DNA of 64,000 nt from Paenibacillus sp. ACRRY (GCF_022346995.1 NZ_JAKRNM010000009.1:124001-188000); one strand, 5' to 3'. Counted from the stretch's first letter, positions 44,335 to 52,369 are shown. Notes: generated from the letters alone by a model not told the origin. Numbers and translations: made by a program.

Positions 44335-44360
44335 GTTTCATCTGGGCTCAAGTTGGGTTA
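44335..44360 (+). promoter_or_regulatory. SigB-type promoter before rsbV
   Basis: GTTTCA, 14 bases, GGGTTA, 38 bases before the rsbV start. SigB autoregulates its own rsbV-rsbW-sigB operon in Bacillus; this element would do that here. Confidence 0.75.
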
Positions 44361-44398
44361 TTAGGTAAGGAAACCATTGATCAGGAGAGAGATGTCTA

Positions 44399-44737
44399 AT
44401 GAATACAAATAAAAATGAAAAATTCAATGCAAAGACCGAAACACAAAACGGCGTGTGCACGGTATATCTTACCGGCGAACTGGATTTGTCGGTAGCTCCT
44501 GAATTTCGTTTGGTCATGGAGCCGCTTGTGGACAACAAGGAACAAGATTTGATTATCAATATGAAAGACCTGAAGTATATCGATAGCACAGGGATTGGAA
44601 TCCTGTTATCTGTTCTGAAAGCACGGCATGGAATGGAAGCTCGTTTTGAAGTACAAGAAGTTCCTGCGCAGATTCAGAAGCTTTTTGATATGACGGGTAT
44701 TGCCAAATTCTTTGTCTCACAGAAGAATTCCCAATAG
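44399..44737 (+). CDS. rsbV: Anti-sigma factor antagonist RsbV
   Basis: A 112-residue STAS-domain protein. The phosphorylated serine is Ser63 in YIDSTGIGIL, preceded by GELDLSVAPEF. Unphosphorylated RsbV binds RsbW and releases SigB; RsbW inactivates it by phosphorylation and the RsbY-like PP2C would restore it. CAGGAGAG precedes the ATG. It opens a tight three-gene operon with rsbW and sigB and has its own SigB-type promoter. Confidence 0.92.
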   Translation: MNTNKNEKFNAKTETQNGVCTVYLTGELDLSVAPEFRLVMEPLVDNKEQDLIINMKDLKYIDSTGIGILLSVLKARHGMEARFEVQEVPAQIQKLFDMTGIAKFFVSQKNSQ

Positions 44738-44755
44738 GAAAGGATCGAAAAAGGA

Positions 44756-45208
44756 ATGAATGCAGAAGTTCAAAGAGTCACCCTAAACTTACCGGCGACA
44801 GCTGATTACGTGGATATTGTAAGACTGAATCTTTATGGTGTAGCGTCCAAAATGGGATTTTCTTATGAGGACATCGAGGACATGAAAGTAGCCGTATCTG
44901 AGGCTTGTAACAACTCTGTGTTGTATGCCTACTCACACGAAGGCGGCATGGTTGAGGTTGTTTTTGAAGTGGACAGCGAAACACTGGCTATTACAGTCAA
45001 GGACGAAGGTGCGAGCTTCGAAAACGTCAACCCGGCAGTATCCCGCGCAGGCCTTCATGACACTGAGCTGACGGATGCCCAAATTGGTGGACTCGGATTC
45101 TATCTGATGCAAGCCCTGATGGATGACGTCAGTGTGGAAAGTGAGACGGGCAAAGGTACGAAAGTCGTACTCGTAAAACGTCTTGCAAGAAGTGAGGAGA
45201 AAGTATGA
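44756..45208 (+). CDS. rsbW: Anti-sigma factor and kinase RsbW
   Basis: A 150-residue GHKL serine kinase and anti-sigma factor. The N box is VSEACNNSVLYAYS, the G1 box VKDEGASF, and the glycine-rich lid GGLGFYLMQALMD, followed by TGKGTKVVLVKR. RsbW holds SigB inactive or phosphorylates RsbV according to ATP and partner state. The stop overlaps the sigB start by four bases (ATGA), so the anti-sigma factor and the sigma factor are translationally coupled, keeping their amounts matched. Confidence 0.92.
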   Translation: MNAEVQRVTLNLPATADYVDIVRLNLYGVASKMGFSYEDIEDMKVAVSEACNNSVLYAYSHEGGMVEVVFEVDSETLAITVKDEGASFENVNPAVSRAGLHDTELTDAQIGGLGFYLMQALMDDVSVESETGKGTKVVLVKRLARSEEKV

Positions 45209-45978
45209 ACGAAAAAGTGACTCCCCCAGAGTCCATGTCTGAATCCGTAGGTTTGATCTGGGAATACCAGCAGACCAAGGATAATGAAATTGCAACAGTT
45301 CTTATCCGCAAATATGAACCGATGGTGAAGATGGCGGCAGGTAAGATTGCCCGGAATCGTCCGGATCTGTACGAAGATTTGTACCAGACTGGCCAAATGG
45401 CTCTGATACGGCTTCTACAGCAGTACGATATTAATCTGGGCATCCCGTTTGAACCTTATGCTATGAAGAGCATGATCGGTCATATGAAGAACTACCTTCG
45501 GGACAAATCCTGGTATATTCAGGTGCCGCGACGAATCAAGGAAAAAGGAGCACTTGTTCAGCATGCCATTGATGAATTGACGGTGAAGTTTGAACGCTCA
45601 CCTAGCGTGGATGAGATTGCTGAATACCTTGACCTGACCCCAGAGGAAACCATCGAAGTGTTAGCTGGTCGGGAATGTTATCACTACGTCTCACTGGATT
45701 CTCCATTATCTCAGGATGAAAGTGCGGCAACGCTTGGTGAATTGATCAGTGCAGACGTAAACGACTTTGATTCGGTGGAGAAGCGGATGGACTTGCAGCA
45801 GGCATTGGGACAGTTGAAGGAACAGGAGCAGAAGGTGCTGATTTTGGCCTTCCAGGATGGTCAGTCTCAACGGGCAATAGCTCAAAAATTGGGAGTATCC
45901 CAAATGAGTGTTTCCCGAATTCAGAAGAGAGCTACTGAAAAATTGAAACAGATCATGTCAAATGCTTCAATGCTATGA
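45205..45978 (+). CDS. sigB: General stress sigma factor SigB
   Basis: A 257-residue sigma-70 factor of the SigB/SigF/SigG group. Region 2 has RNRPDLYEDLYQTGQMALI and FEPYAMKSMIGHMKNYLRD; region 3 YIQVPRRIKEKG and the KFERSPSVDEIAEYL segment; region 4 has ILAFQDGQSQRAIAQKLG and SQMSVSRIQKRA. Region 2.1 has no extra N-terminal domain, as expected for the group. Upstream rsbV and rsbW identify it as SigB and not SigF, whose partners would be SpoIIAA and SpoIIAB with no kinases around. It ends at a strong terminator. Confidence 0.9.
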   Translation: MNEKVTPPESMSESVGLIWEYQQTKDNEIATVLIRKYEPMVKMAAGKIARNRPDLYEDLYQTGQMALIRLLQQYDINLGIPFEPYAMKSMIGHMKNYLRDKSWYIQVPRRIKEKGALVQHAIDELTVKFERSPSVDEIAEYLDLTPEETIEVLAGRECYHYVSLDSPLSQDESAATLGELISADVNDFDSVEKRMDLQQALGQLKEQEQKVLILAFQDGQSQRAIAQKLGVSQMSVSRIQKRATEKLKQIMSNASML

Positions 45979-46014
45979 GATGTGAACCCCTGATGTTGTT
46001 AAGTACGGCATAAG

Positions 46015-46056
46015 AAGGACACGTTATTCCACTGGAATACATACGTGTCCTTTTTT
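46015..46056 (+). terminator. Terminator of the rsb-sigB operon
   Basis: AAGGACACGT pairs with ACGTGTCCTT, with an inner ATTCCA/TGGAAT stem, then six T. Confidence 0.92.
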
Positions 46057-46104
46057 GAAATTTGTTTTGAATGTGTTGTTTATTATGAATCCAGGAGTGA
46101 TGTT

Positions 46105-47133
46105 GTGACGGTGGATCGGGTCAAGCTGGCAGCCAGGCGCGACAAGTTAACATTTTCGGAGCAGTGGAATTGGTGGGACTGGGTGGCACCAGAAGACGGG
46201 GAGATGGCCCAAGTAATAGAGGGGCTTATTGAGGAGTTTCCAGAGATGCAATACTTCCTTCGTAAGATCCCAGAGGTGCAGTCCAATTATCTGTCTGTAC
46301 GATACTTGAACGGGACAGATCCGGTTATATTTGGTTCACTTCTATATGCAGTCAAAAATGAGAAAGATAGTACACGCAAAGACAATCAGATGTTTTTCTA
46401 CGTCGACCAAAAAAGTTTGGTAACGATTAATTTGGATGATAACACCAGAGGGATCATGAATACGGGAGAACGCTCTGCCATGCTGCAGCAGTGTAACACA
46501 GCTCGTGATGGGATGTTTGTTCTGTTTCGGGCCATATTGCACTACTATCATGTGGGCATGGATCAGTTCGAAATGCATTTGCGTGAACTTGAACGGAAGA
46601 TGGAATCGCGTAATGCTCGAACATTGATGGACCAAATTCTTGAAGCGCGATTTGAGCTTTTGTATTGGAGCAATCTGTTTATCCCTTATTCTGAATTAAT
46701 GGCGGCAGCACGTGAGGCCTATCTGGATGATATTGAGGACAGTCGTTTCTTCAAGCAGCTGCAGTACCGGATCGAGCGAATGGAACGTCTCTTTCAGCAT
46801 TATGAAAAAGAAATCGATACACTCATTTCCATAGATAATGCGACTTCCGGTGTTCGTGGTAACGAGATTATGAAGACACTGACCATCGTCACTTCGGTAT
46901 GTACGCCCGCAACGGCTGCCGGTGCAATCTGGGGAATGAACTTCGAGAACCTGCCCTTGATTGACAAGACATGGGGAGTTGTATTGGTCATCGGACTCAT
47001 CCTCGCCAGCATGGCTAGCATGTATGTATGGATGATGATGAAAGGGTGGACGGGAGATCTGTTAAAGTTGAAGCCCACGCAGCGACCGGCTGATGACCCC
47101 GGGAAACGGGGGAATTCCGTGCGGAAGGGATGA
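46105..47133 (+). CDS. CorA-family magnesium/cobalt transporter-like protein
   Basis: A 342-residue protein of the CorA superfamily, which form pentameric Mg(II) or Co(II) channels. A cytoplasmic, mixed N-terminal domain (1-230) leads to a long helix (VHYYHVGM to RLFQHYEKEIDT) and two terminal helices. The channel-mouth motif is WGMNFENLPL, the family having GMN. A second helix (VVLVIGLILASMASMYVWM) completes the hairpin. The start is GTG at 46105 behind AGGAGTG; the longer frame to 46045 would overlap the terminator stem. Regulation by SigB is possible by position, but no SigB-type promoter was seen. Confidence 0.85.
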   Translation: MTVDRVKLAARRDKLTFSEQWNWWDWVAPEDGEMAQVIEGLIEEFPEMQYFLRKIPEVQSNYLSVRYLNGTDPVIFGSLLYAVKNEKDSTRKDNQMFFYVDQKSLVTINLDDNTRGIMNTGERSAMLQQCNTARDGMFVLFRAILHYYHVGMDQFEMHLRELERKMESRNARTLMDQILEARFELLYWSNLFIPYSELMAAAREAYLDDIEDSRFFKQLQYRIERMERLFQHYEKEIDTLISIDNATSGVRGNEIMKTLTIVTSVCTPATAAGAIWGMNFENLPLIDKTWGVVLVIGLILASMASMYVWMMMKGWTGDLLKLKPTQRPADDPGKRGNSVRKG

Positions 47134-47145
47134 TTGCTCTTTAAT

Positions 47146-47511
47146 CTAGCTCTTGTAATCTTCGATATATCCAAGCAGATCTGCAATGTACTGTCCCACA
47201 ATCGGCATGTTTACAAATTGACTGAGTATAAGACCTAAGAGACCAAGTACAACAAAGGTTCCGAGGGTAAGTCCAAGTCCTCTCGCCATACCAGCAGTGA
47301 AATTGGTGATAATCCGTTTTTTGGGGCTGGTGTAATTCTCGATAATATCCTTGATCTGTGCCTTTTCCAAACTGTCCGCAAGCTGATCCAGACGTGTGTT
47401 CAGCTTTTTGACTTCATGGCGCAATTCAAAAGGATGCTCTGCCGTATCATACTGCTGCGATGGTTTGCTTCCAGTAACGGGGGTATTTCCGTTTATTGTG
47501 ACTTTGCTCAT
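47146..47511 (-). CDS. DUF5665-type membrane protein
   Basis: A 121-residue protein. The first half is hydrophilic with a helical segment (FELRHEVKKLNTRLDQLADS); then comes the conserved block TNFTAGMARGLGLTLGTFVV, followed by a membrane helix VLGLLGLILSQF and a short helix PIVGQYIADLLGYI. This matches the DUF5665 pattern, of unknown function. AGGAGGAGG precedes the ATG at 47511. The gene lies downstream of the YtxH-type gene on the same strand but behind its terminator. Confidence 0.75.
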   Translation of the reverse strand: MSKVTINGNTPVTGSKPSQQYDTAEHPFELRHEVKKLNTRLDQLADSLEKAQIKDIIENYTSPKKRIITNFTAGMARGLGLTLGTFVVLGLLGLILSQFVNMPIVGQYIADLLGYIEDYKS

Positions 47512-47536
47512 GTGAGTCCTCCTCCTATTACAATGG

Positions 47537-47572
47537 ATGAAAAATAGCCAGCTGAAACTCAGCTGGCTATTG
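47537..47572 (-). terminator. Terminator of the YtxH-like gene
   Basis: AATAGCCAGCTGA pairs with TCAGCTGGCTATT around a three-base loop; the minus strand continues in TTTTTC. It probably reduces but may not stop read-through into the DUF5665 gene. Confidence 0.85.
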
Positions 47573-47589
47573 ACCATTCGCTCAAGCCC

Positions 47590-47997
47590 TTACAGGCTGG
47601 TCGAATTCAGCTCTTTTCGTGCATCTTCCTTTGCTTCCTCGGAAGCGGAAGCAACTTCGCTGGTCGCTTTGGAAGCTTCATCCGCCACATCCGCGGAAGC
47701 TTTTCTTACTGAATCCATGACGTCGTTACGGCCTTGATTCACCGTTTTTGCGATATCGGACGTTTTGGTAGAAACAGTTTTAGCCAGTTCGGTAGCCTTG
47801 TCACTGACAACGGCTGCAACTTCCTTGGTGCGGTCGGTAACCATGCCAACCTTCTCGGAAAGATCGCCGCGAAGTTCGCGTCCTGGTTTAGGTGCGAAGA
47901 GCAATGCTGCTGCTGCTCCCAGCAAGCCACCGATGAAAATGCCTTTTGCGAAAGTCGAACCGCTTTGTACAGGATATTGATCTTCTGCTTTATTCAT
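47590..47997 (-). CDS. YtxH-domain general stress-type protein
   Basis: A 135-residue protein opening with one glycine-rich membrane helix (FAKGIFIGGLLGAAAALLFAP) followed by KPGRELRGDL, the conserved YtxH turn, and then a long, mostly alanine- and lysine-rich helix with heptad repeats (DKATELAKTVSTKTSDIAKTV, EASKATSEVASASEEAKED). YtxH and YtxG (DUF948) are encoded in the same SigB operon in Bacillus subtilis, and here both lie in the SigB island. AAGGAGTG precedes the ATG. No clear SigB-type promoter was found upstream. Confidence 0.85.
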   Translation of the reverse strand: MNKAEDQYPVQSGSTFAKGIFIGGLLGAAAALLFAPKPGRELRGDLSEKVGMVTDRTKEVAAVVSDKATELAKTVSTKTSDIAKTVNQGRNDVMDSVRKASADVADEASKATSEVASASEEAKEDARKELNSTSL

Positions 47998-48060
47998 GTC
48001 TAATCACTCCTTCTTCAAATTAAAAAACGTTTACGAAACAACGAACACCTTGTTGACCGA

Positions 48061-48318
48061 TCAGGCAGCCTGTCTGAACAGCCTGGACACAAGCCCCAGC
48101 AAAAAGACAAAGAGCGCTGTACCAATAATGGCAGGGATCACGGCGAAGTTGCCGACAACGGGTCCCCAGTTACCAAGTAACAGTGCACCCAGCCAGGCAC
48201 CTACAAAACCGGCAACCATGGCTCCAATGATGCCCCCAGGCATATTGTGACCGGCAAGTGCATCTCCAATGAGGCCGATGATAACTGCCAAGATGATGCT
48301 GAGAATAATGCCCCACAT
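48061..48318 (-). CDS. GlsB/YeaQ/YmgE-family stress membrane protein
   Basis: An 85-residue protein of three glycine-rich membrane helices: MWGIILSIILAVIIGLIGD, MPGGIIGAMVAGFVGAWLG and AVIPAIIGTALFVFLLG. The family (transglycosylase-associated/GlsB/YeaQ) is often induced by stress, with unknown activity. AAGGAGG lies ten bases before the ATG. A SigB-type element with GTTTCA and a -10 of GTTTAT lies 62 bases before the start, supporting stress control. It lies between the YtxH and PAP2 genes. Confidence 0.85.
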   Translation of the reverse strand: MWGIILSIILAVIIGLIGDALAGHNMPGGIIGAMVAGFVGAWLGALLLGNWGPVVGNFAVIPAIIGTALFVFLLGLVSRLFRQAA

Positions 48319-48380
48319 AACAACCGCCTCCTTTACACTTGATGCAGGATGTTGTCTGTTCGCGTTTGCTTACTTCGTAT

Positions 48381-48406
48381 ATAAACGTCGTGCATCAAGC
48401 TGAAAC
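48381..48406 (-). promoter_or_regulatory. SigB-type promoter of the GlsB-like gene
   Basis: On the minus strand GTTTCA (48406-48401), 14 bases, GTTTAT (48386-48381). The -10 deviates from GGTTAA at two positions, so it is weaker than the others. Confidence 0.5.
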
Positions 48407-48447
48407 AACTGAAGCAGATATGGGCATCCTGGAATTTGGAGGAAAAT

Positions 48448-49143
48448 TCAGATCATTCGTTTGATTGCACCCATCATGCACACAAGCCAGGCAAGTCCGG
48501 CAACGAATCCGGCAAATACATCGGTAGGATAGTGCACACCTATCATAATCCGGCTGATTCCGATGAGACCGATAAACCCTATACCGCACACAATAGGCAG
48601 CATAATGGAGGCAGACCGCGTCTGTCGTTCAATGGCCCAGATGACAAAAAACATGCCGTAAAATCCCATCGAAATCATGGCGTGACCGCTGGGGAAGCTA
48701 TATCCATGAACCGCTATTAAATGTTCGAGTTCAGGCCGGCTTCGACGAAAAATTTCCTTGAGCCCTGTGTTAAGCAGCCACATGACTGCAAAGCTGCCCA
48801 GAATGACATAGCCATAGATGGAGTATCGTGAATTGCGCTGTATAAAGAAGAGGGCCGCTGCACAGACTGCGGCTAATGCCGAGATCTTGAAAGAACCAAT
48901 GGCAGTAATGAAGGAAATGACAGGCAGAAGTGCAAGACGAGATTCAGAATGGAGATAAAACCAGTGTTGAATCCGATCGTCCAATTGAATAATAAAATGA
49001 GTCCCCAGCCAGGCACCTAATATGGCCAAAATAATGACTAGAGCAGAACTGAACAGAACACCTACTCCACTCCAGACAAAAAGGGAGCGCCAGGCTATAC
49101 GTGGGGAATTTCTAAATAAAGAGGAATTGCTTTCACGCAGCAT
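48448..49143 (-). CDS. PAP2-family phosphatase
   Basis: Membrane lipid phosphatase of 231 residues with six helices. The three PAP2 motifs are complete: KEIFRRSRPE, PSGHAM and SRIMIGVHYPTDV. Likely substrates are phosphatidylglycerophosphate, diacylglycerol pyrophosphate or undecaprenyl pyrophosphate, with the active site outside. AAGGAGA lies nine bases before the ATG at 49143; a TTG six codons earlier overlaps it. A SigB-type element lies about 60 bases upstream. Confidence 0.88.
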   Translation of the reverse strand: MLRESNSSLFRNSPRIAWRSLFVWSGVGVLFSSALVIILAILGAWLGTHFIIQLDDRIQHWFYLHSESRLALLPVISFITAIGSFKISALAAVCAAALFFIQRNSRYSIYGYVILGSFAVMWLLNTGLKEIFRRSRPELEHLIAVHGYSFPSGHAMISMGFYGMFFVIWAIERQTRSASIMLPIVCGIGFIGLIGISRIMIGVHYPTDVFAGFVAGLAWLVCMMGAIKRMI

Positions 49144-49197
49144 AAATGAGATCTCCTTCAATATAAAGTTGGTTAATCATTCCAAGTTGGTATAGGC

Positions 49198-49223
49198 TTA
49201 CCCGAAAAGCATGTCGAAAAAAC
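49198..49223 (-). promoter_or_regulatory. SigB-type promoter of the PAP2 gene
   Basis: On the minus strand GTTTTT (49223-49218), 14 bases, GGGTAA (49203-49198). The -35 differs from GTTTCA in its last two bases. Confidence 0.6.
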
Positions 49224-49322
49224 TGAAAAAACATCGCTTTTGTACTATAATTTAAAGATATCCCATGCGGCGTTGTGACGCAAAGCAGAGATGAGACTGG
49301 GAGCATAAAGGAGAGAACTCGC

Positions 49323-50342
49323 ATGGAGAGTGCGTTGTTAGTTAAAGAATTTCGTGCAGGCGTGATGGAATGCGCCCACTTTGGACACATAAGCATCACG
49401 AATGAAAATGGAGGTGTCGTTTATTCGGCAGGGAATCCGCATTTCAGAGCATTTACCCGCTCATCTGCCAAGCCTTTTCAGGCGATCCCAGGCATCCGTG
49501 CAGGGATTGCAGCCCATTATGGGTTAACATCCCAGGAAATTGCGATCATGGCATCTTCCCATCGTTCGGAGCCAGAACATATTGAAGTATTGGAGAAATT
49601 ATCAGCCAAACTTGGATTGGGAGAAGAGTGTTTGATTTGCGCGGCAAGTTACCCGCTGAACGAGGAGAGCCGGAATCAGTGGCTACGTAGTCAAGGGGAG
49701 AAACGAAGAATCTTGCATAATTGTTCGGGAAAACACCTTGGCATCCTGGGTTACAGTCAGATGAAAAACTTCGATCTGGACAGCTATGCGGAGCGGGAAC
49801 ATCCGGTGCAGCTTGAAATTCTGGAAACGATGGCTTCTATGGCTGGAATTGAGCAGAAGGAAATTGAACTCGGGACGGATGGCTGCGGCTTTCCGGTATT
49901 TTCGTTGCCTTTATCGGCGCTGTCGAATGCGTATCTGAAGCTGGCTTGTCCGGATTTAATTGAAGATGAACCGACACGCTCGGCAGTGGAAACCATTACG
50001 TCTGCCATGAATGATCAACCTCTTATGGTTGGAGGAACTGGACGGGTGGATTCGGTGCTTCTTGAAGACAGCAATATTGTTGCCAAAGGCGGCTTCAAGG
50101 GGGTATTCGGTTTTGCATTGAAAAAGGAAAGGCTCGGGATAACATTTAAGGTGCTCGATGGATCTGAGGATGAGTGGGCATGGATTGCTAAATCGATCCT
50201 GGAGCAGATTGGATATTCCAATCGGACAACCATCGAACGACTGGCTCAAGTGTTCCCTCCTGAAATTCGCAATGATGCCGGAAATATTGTGGGATACGCG
50301 GATTGTGAATTCGTGCTTCACTCACCTGAGGAAAGCGTATAA
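49323..50342 (+). CDS. L-asparaginase II family protein
   Basis: A 339-residue protein of the asparaginase II (Rhizobium-type, PF06089-like) family. Visible are the conserved FRSSAKPFQAIP-like FTRSSAKPFQAIPG, ASSHRSEPEHIEVLE, HNCSGKHLGIL, GTDGCGFPVFSLPL and KGGFKGVFGF segments. Relatives convert asparagine to aspartate and ammonia; they are unrelated to the EcAII type. AAAGGAGAG lies seven bases before the ATG at 49323. It diverges from the PAP2 gene; no obvious regulator is near. Confidence 0.88.
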   Translation: MESALLVKEFRAGVMECAHFGHISITNENGGVVYSAGNPHFRAFTRSSAKPFQAIPGIRAGIAAHYGLTSQEIAIMASSHRSEPEHIEVLEKLSAKLGLGEECLICAASYPLNEESRNQWLRSQGEKRRILHNCSGKHLGILGYSQMKNFDLDSYAEREHPVQLEILETMASMAGIEQKEIELGTDGCGFPVFSLPLSALSNAYLKLACPDLIEDEPTRSAVETITSAMNDQPLMVGGTGRVDSVLLEDSNIVAKGGFKGVFGFALKKERLGITFKVLDGSEDEWAWIAKSILEQIGYSNRTTIERLAQVFPPEIRNDAGNIVGYADCEFVLHSPEESV

Positions 50343-50386
50343 CCATAAGCTAGGGGCGTGATTAGAATCTCCGGACCCCGGGTAAA

Positions 50387-50458
50387 GATGAGATACCAAC
50401 AGGTATTCATCTAAGCATTCATATACACGCAAGACCTGCTGCGAGATGTAGGCAGCAG
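50387..50458 (+). other. Two hairpins in the asparaginase-pirin gap
   Basis: Hairpin 1 (50387-50411): GATGA and ATACC pair with GGTAT and TCATC around AACA, one bulged G. Hairpin 2 (50436-50458): CTGCTGC with GCAGCAG. Neither has a U-tract, so they are not ordinary terminators. They end 20 bases before the pirin ribosome site. Confidence 0.45.
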
Positions 50459-50484
50459 CTCTAAACCCTTGGAGGTGGATGAAC

Positions 50485-51210
50485 ATGATTAAAGTAGTGA
50501 CATCGGAAGAAAGGCACACGTCGGATCGAGGTTGGATACACAGTGAGTTCAGCTTTTCTTTTGCAGATTATGACGATCCAAGCAATGCCCATTTTGGTTG
50601 CCTGCTGGCTCATAATGACAACACGCTGATGCCGCAGGAAGGCTTTAAACGACATCCACATCATGACCTGGAAATTGTGAGTTACGTGATATCCGGTAAG
50701 CTCAAGCATACAGACAGCATGGGAACCGAACAGGTACTTGAGCCGGGAACGGTACAGGTGATGAGTGCTGGCACCGGTGTGGAACATTCCGAGACCAATC
50801 CGTCCGAGGATGAACCGGTACGTTTCCTGCAGATGTGGTTCCTGCCGTCCCAGCGCATGCTGAAACCGTCGTATACGAATCGGCAATTTGATCCGCAGGA
50901 ACAGCTGAACCGGCTGTGCCCTGTTGTATCCGGGCAGGGAGGGGAGGGAGCCGAAGGCGCCCTTCCAATTTCACAGGATGTGACCTGTTATCTGACCCAA
51001 TTGGAGTCTGGTAAAAAAATCATGTATCCACAGCATGAAGACAGACGCACACATCTGTTTCTGATCAGTGGTCATGTGGATATCGCCTGTGCAGATGGTA
51101 ATTTCAATCTGAAGCCAGGGGATGCTGCCCGTATTCGGAAAAGCTGTGATCTGCAAATTACGAGTACAGGGAGCGAAATCGCAGAATTCGTACTGGTAGA
51201 CTTGCCTTAA
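50485..51210 (+). CDS. Pirin-family cupin protein
   Basis: A 241-residue bicupin of the pirin family (YhhW type). The metal histidines lie in FKRHPHHDLEIVSYVISG and the EHSETN segment TGVEHSETNPSEDEPVRFL. Some members are quercetin 2,3-dioxygenases, others regulators or redox sensors; the activity here is unknown. The ATG at 50485 fits GGAGG nine bases upstream better than the ATG two codons earlier. Two leader hairpins lie before it. Confidence 0.88.
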   Translation: MIKVVTSEERHTSDRGWIHSEFSFSFADYDDPSNAHFGCLLAHNDNTLMPQEGFKRHPHHDLEIVSYVISGKLKHTDSMGTEQVLEPGTVQVMSAGTGVEHSETNPSEDEPVRFLQMWFLPSQRMLKPSYTNRQFDPQEQLNRLCPVVSGQGGEGAEGALPISQDVTCYLTQLESGKKIMYPQHEDRRTHLFLISGHVDIACADGNFNLKPGDAARIRKSCDLQITSTGSEIAEFVLVDLP

Positions 51211-51267
51211 CTTGCTTAAACGACAAGTCATGTTAAGCAAATGAGGGTATCAAGTATCAAAAAAGAT

Positions 51268-51312
51268 AAAAAGGACCTGCTCTCCACTTGGTGGAGGCAG
51301 GCCCTTTTTATT
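51268..51312 (+). terminator. Terminator of the pirin gene
   Basis: AAAAAGG, CCTGC, inner TCCAC/GTGGA, GCAGG and CCTTTTT. A-run on the left also serves the converging DUF1128 gene. Confidence 0.85.
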
Positions 51313-51335
51313 TGTATGAATGAAGTGGGTTACAA

Positions 51336-51560
51336 CTAAGCTTTACGCAGGTTTCCCAGTTCGGAAGCAACAGCTTCCACTTCGGAAATACTCAGATGCT
51401 CCTTGCTCATCACCATCTCATACAGATCATGCAAATCTTCGTATTTGTCGAGGGGGAAAGCCGAAGCCTGCATGGCAGCACCGCTGGCCATACGCAGCTT
51501 GGTTTTAATCGCTTCAATCATATATTCCATATTGGCCGCGTTCGGTTGTGTCAAATCCAT
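51336..51560 (-). CDS. DUF1128 family protein
   Basis: A 74-residue soluble helical protein: NMEYMIEAIKTKLRMASGAA, DKYEDLHDLYEMVMSKEHLS and SEVEAVASELGNLRK. It matches the small DUF1128 (YfkK-like) family of unknown function found in Bacillales. I choose the ATG at 51560 (MDLTQPNA), as AAGGGATGG lies upstream of it and the family usually begins so; an in-frame extension to 51680 shows no homology to me. It converges on the pirin gene. Confidence 0.8.
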   Translation of the reverse strand: MDLTQPNAANMEYMIEAIKTKLRMASGAAMQASAFPLDKYEDLHDLYEMVMSKEHLSISEVEAVASELGNLRKA

Positions 51561-51717
51561 CGTTATGTCCATCCCTTCCGTATCGGAAACTGTTGTCATT
51601 GTATCATGATTGGACAGGCACAGGCCAATGTTTTGCGGGAATCCCCCTGTATCGGATAAAATGTAAAATACAATACTCATTCACAATGCTTCCTTACGTG
51701 TAAAGGAGGGAAAAAGA

Positions 51718-52260
51718 TTGGCAGCATACAAGCGTGAAATGGTGCGCCACCAGAGTCGTGAAACCCCAAAAGGTGTGCCGGGAGAGGACCTGGTTTTATT
51801 TTTCAAACATATTTATGAACAACATTCACCTGATGAAATAACATTTGTCTGTATTGGAACCGATCGTTCCTCGGGAGATGCGCTCGGGCCTTTGACAGGA
51901 AGCCTGCTGGAGGAGCGCGGAGTGGGTCATGTTGTAGGGACGTTGTCAGCTCCTTGTGATGCAGATACACTGGAGAAACGAATGTCTGAGATCCCGGCAC
52001 ATCATGCCATTGTTGCAATTGATGCCTGTCTGGGCCCAAAACATGCCACAGGTACATATTATCTTTCGCATCATGCATTGAATCCCGCTCAATCCGTAGG
52101 GGGGAAGCTGCCACCTGTTGGACAATATAGTGTGGCAGCTGTAGTAAACGTCAACGGTCCCAGACCCTATTCCATCCTGCAGATGACTTCGCTTCATCTC
52201 GTCATGAACATGTCCCGAATGATCGCTGATGCTGCGTTTGAGGCGAGAAAAATGAAATAA
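51718..52260 (+). CDS. Spore protease YyaC-like protein
   Basis: A 180-residue protein of the YyaC/GPR-related family made in the forespore of endospore formers. Conserved blocks are CIGTDRSSGDALGPLTGS, IPAHHAIVAIDACLG and VGGKLPPVGQYSVAAVVN. The fold resembles germination protease and HybD. The start is TTG at 51718 behind AAAGGAGGG. It diverges from the DUF1128 gene. It supports the view that the host makes spores. Catalytic role remains unproven in the family. Confidence 0.88.
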   Translation: MAAYKREMVRHQSRETPKGVPGEDLVLFFKHIYEQHSPDEITFVCIGTDRSSGDALGPLTGSLLEERGVGHVVGTLSAPCDADTLEKRMSEIPAHHAIVAIDACLGPKHATGTYYLSHHALNPAQSVGGKLPPVGQYSVAAVVNVNGPRPYSILQMTSLHLVMNMSRMIADAAFEARKMK

Positions 52261-52262
52261 AC

Positions 52263-52288
52263 GTTTCATTCATGGGATGAAAGCTTAA
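52263..52288 (+). promoter_or_regulatory. Candidate SigB-type promoter of the hydrolase gene
   Basis: GTTTCA, 14 bases, GCTTAA, 82 bases before the start codon. One -10 base differs from GGTTAA. It starts three bases after the yyaC stop codon. Confidence 0.45.
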
Positions 52289-52369
52289 TAATATACAACT
52301 TGAACGACAAGAAGTTGGTTATATACAATGAATGTAATCAATTCAATTCGCGCAGAGAGAGGGATTCAT

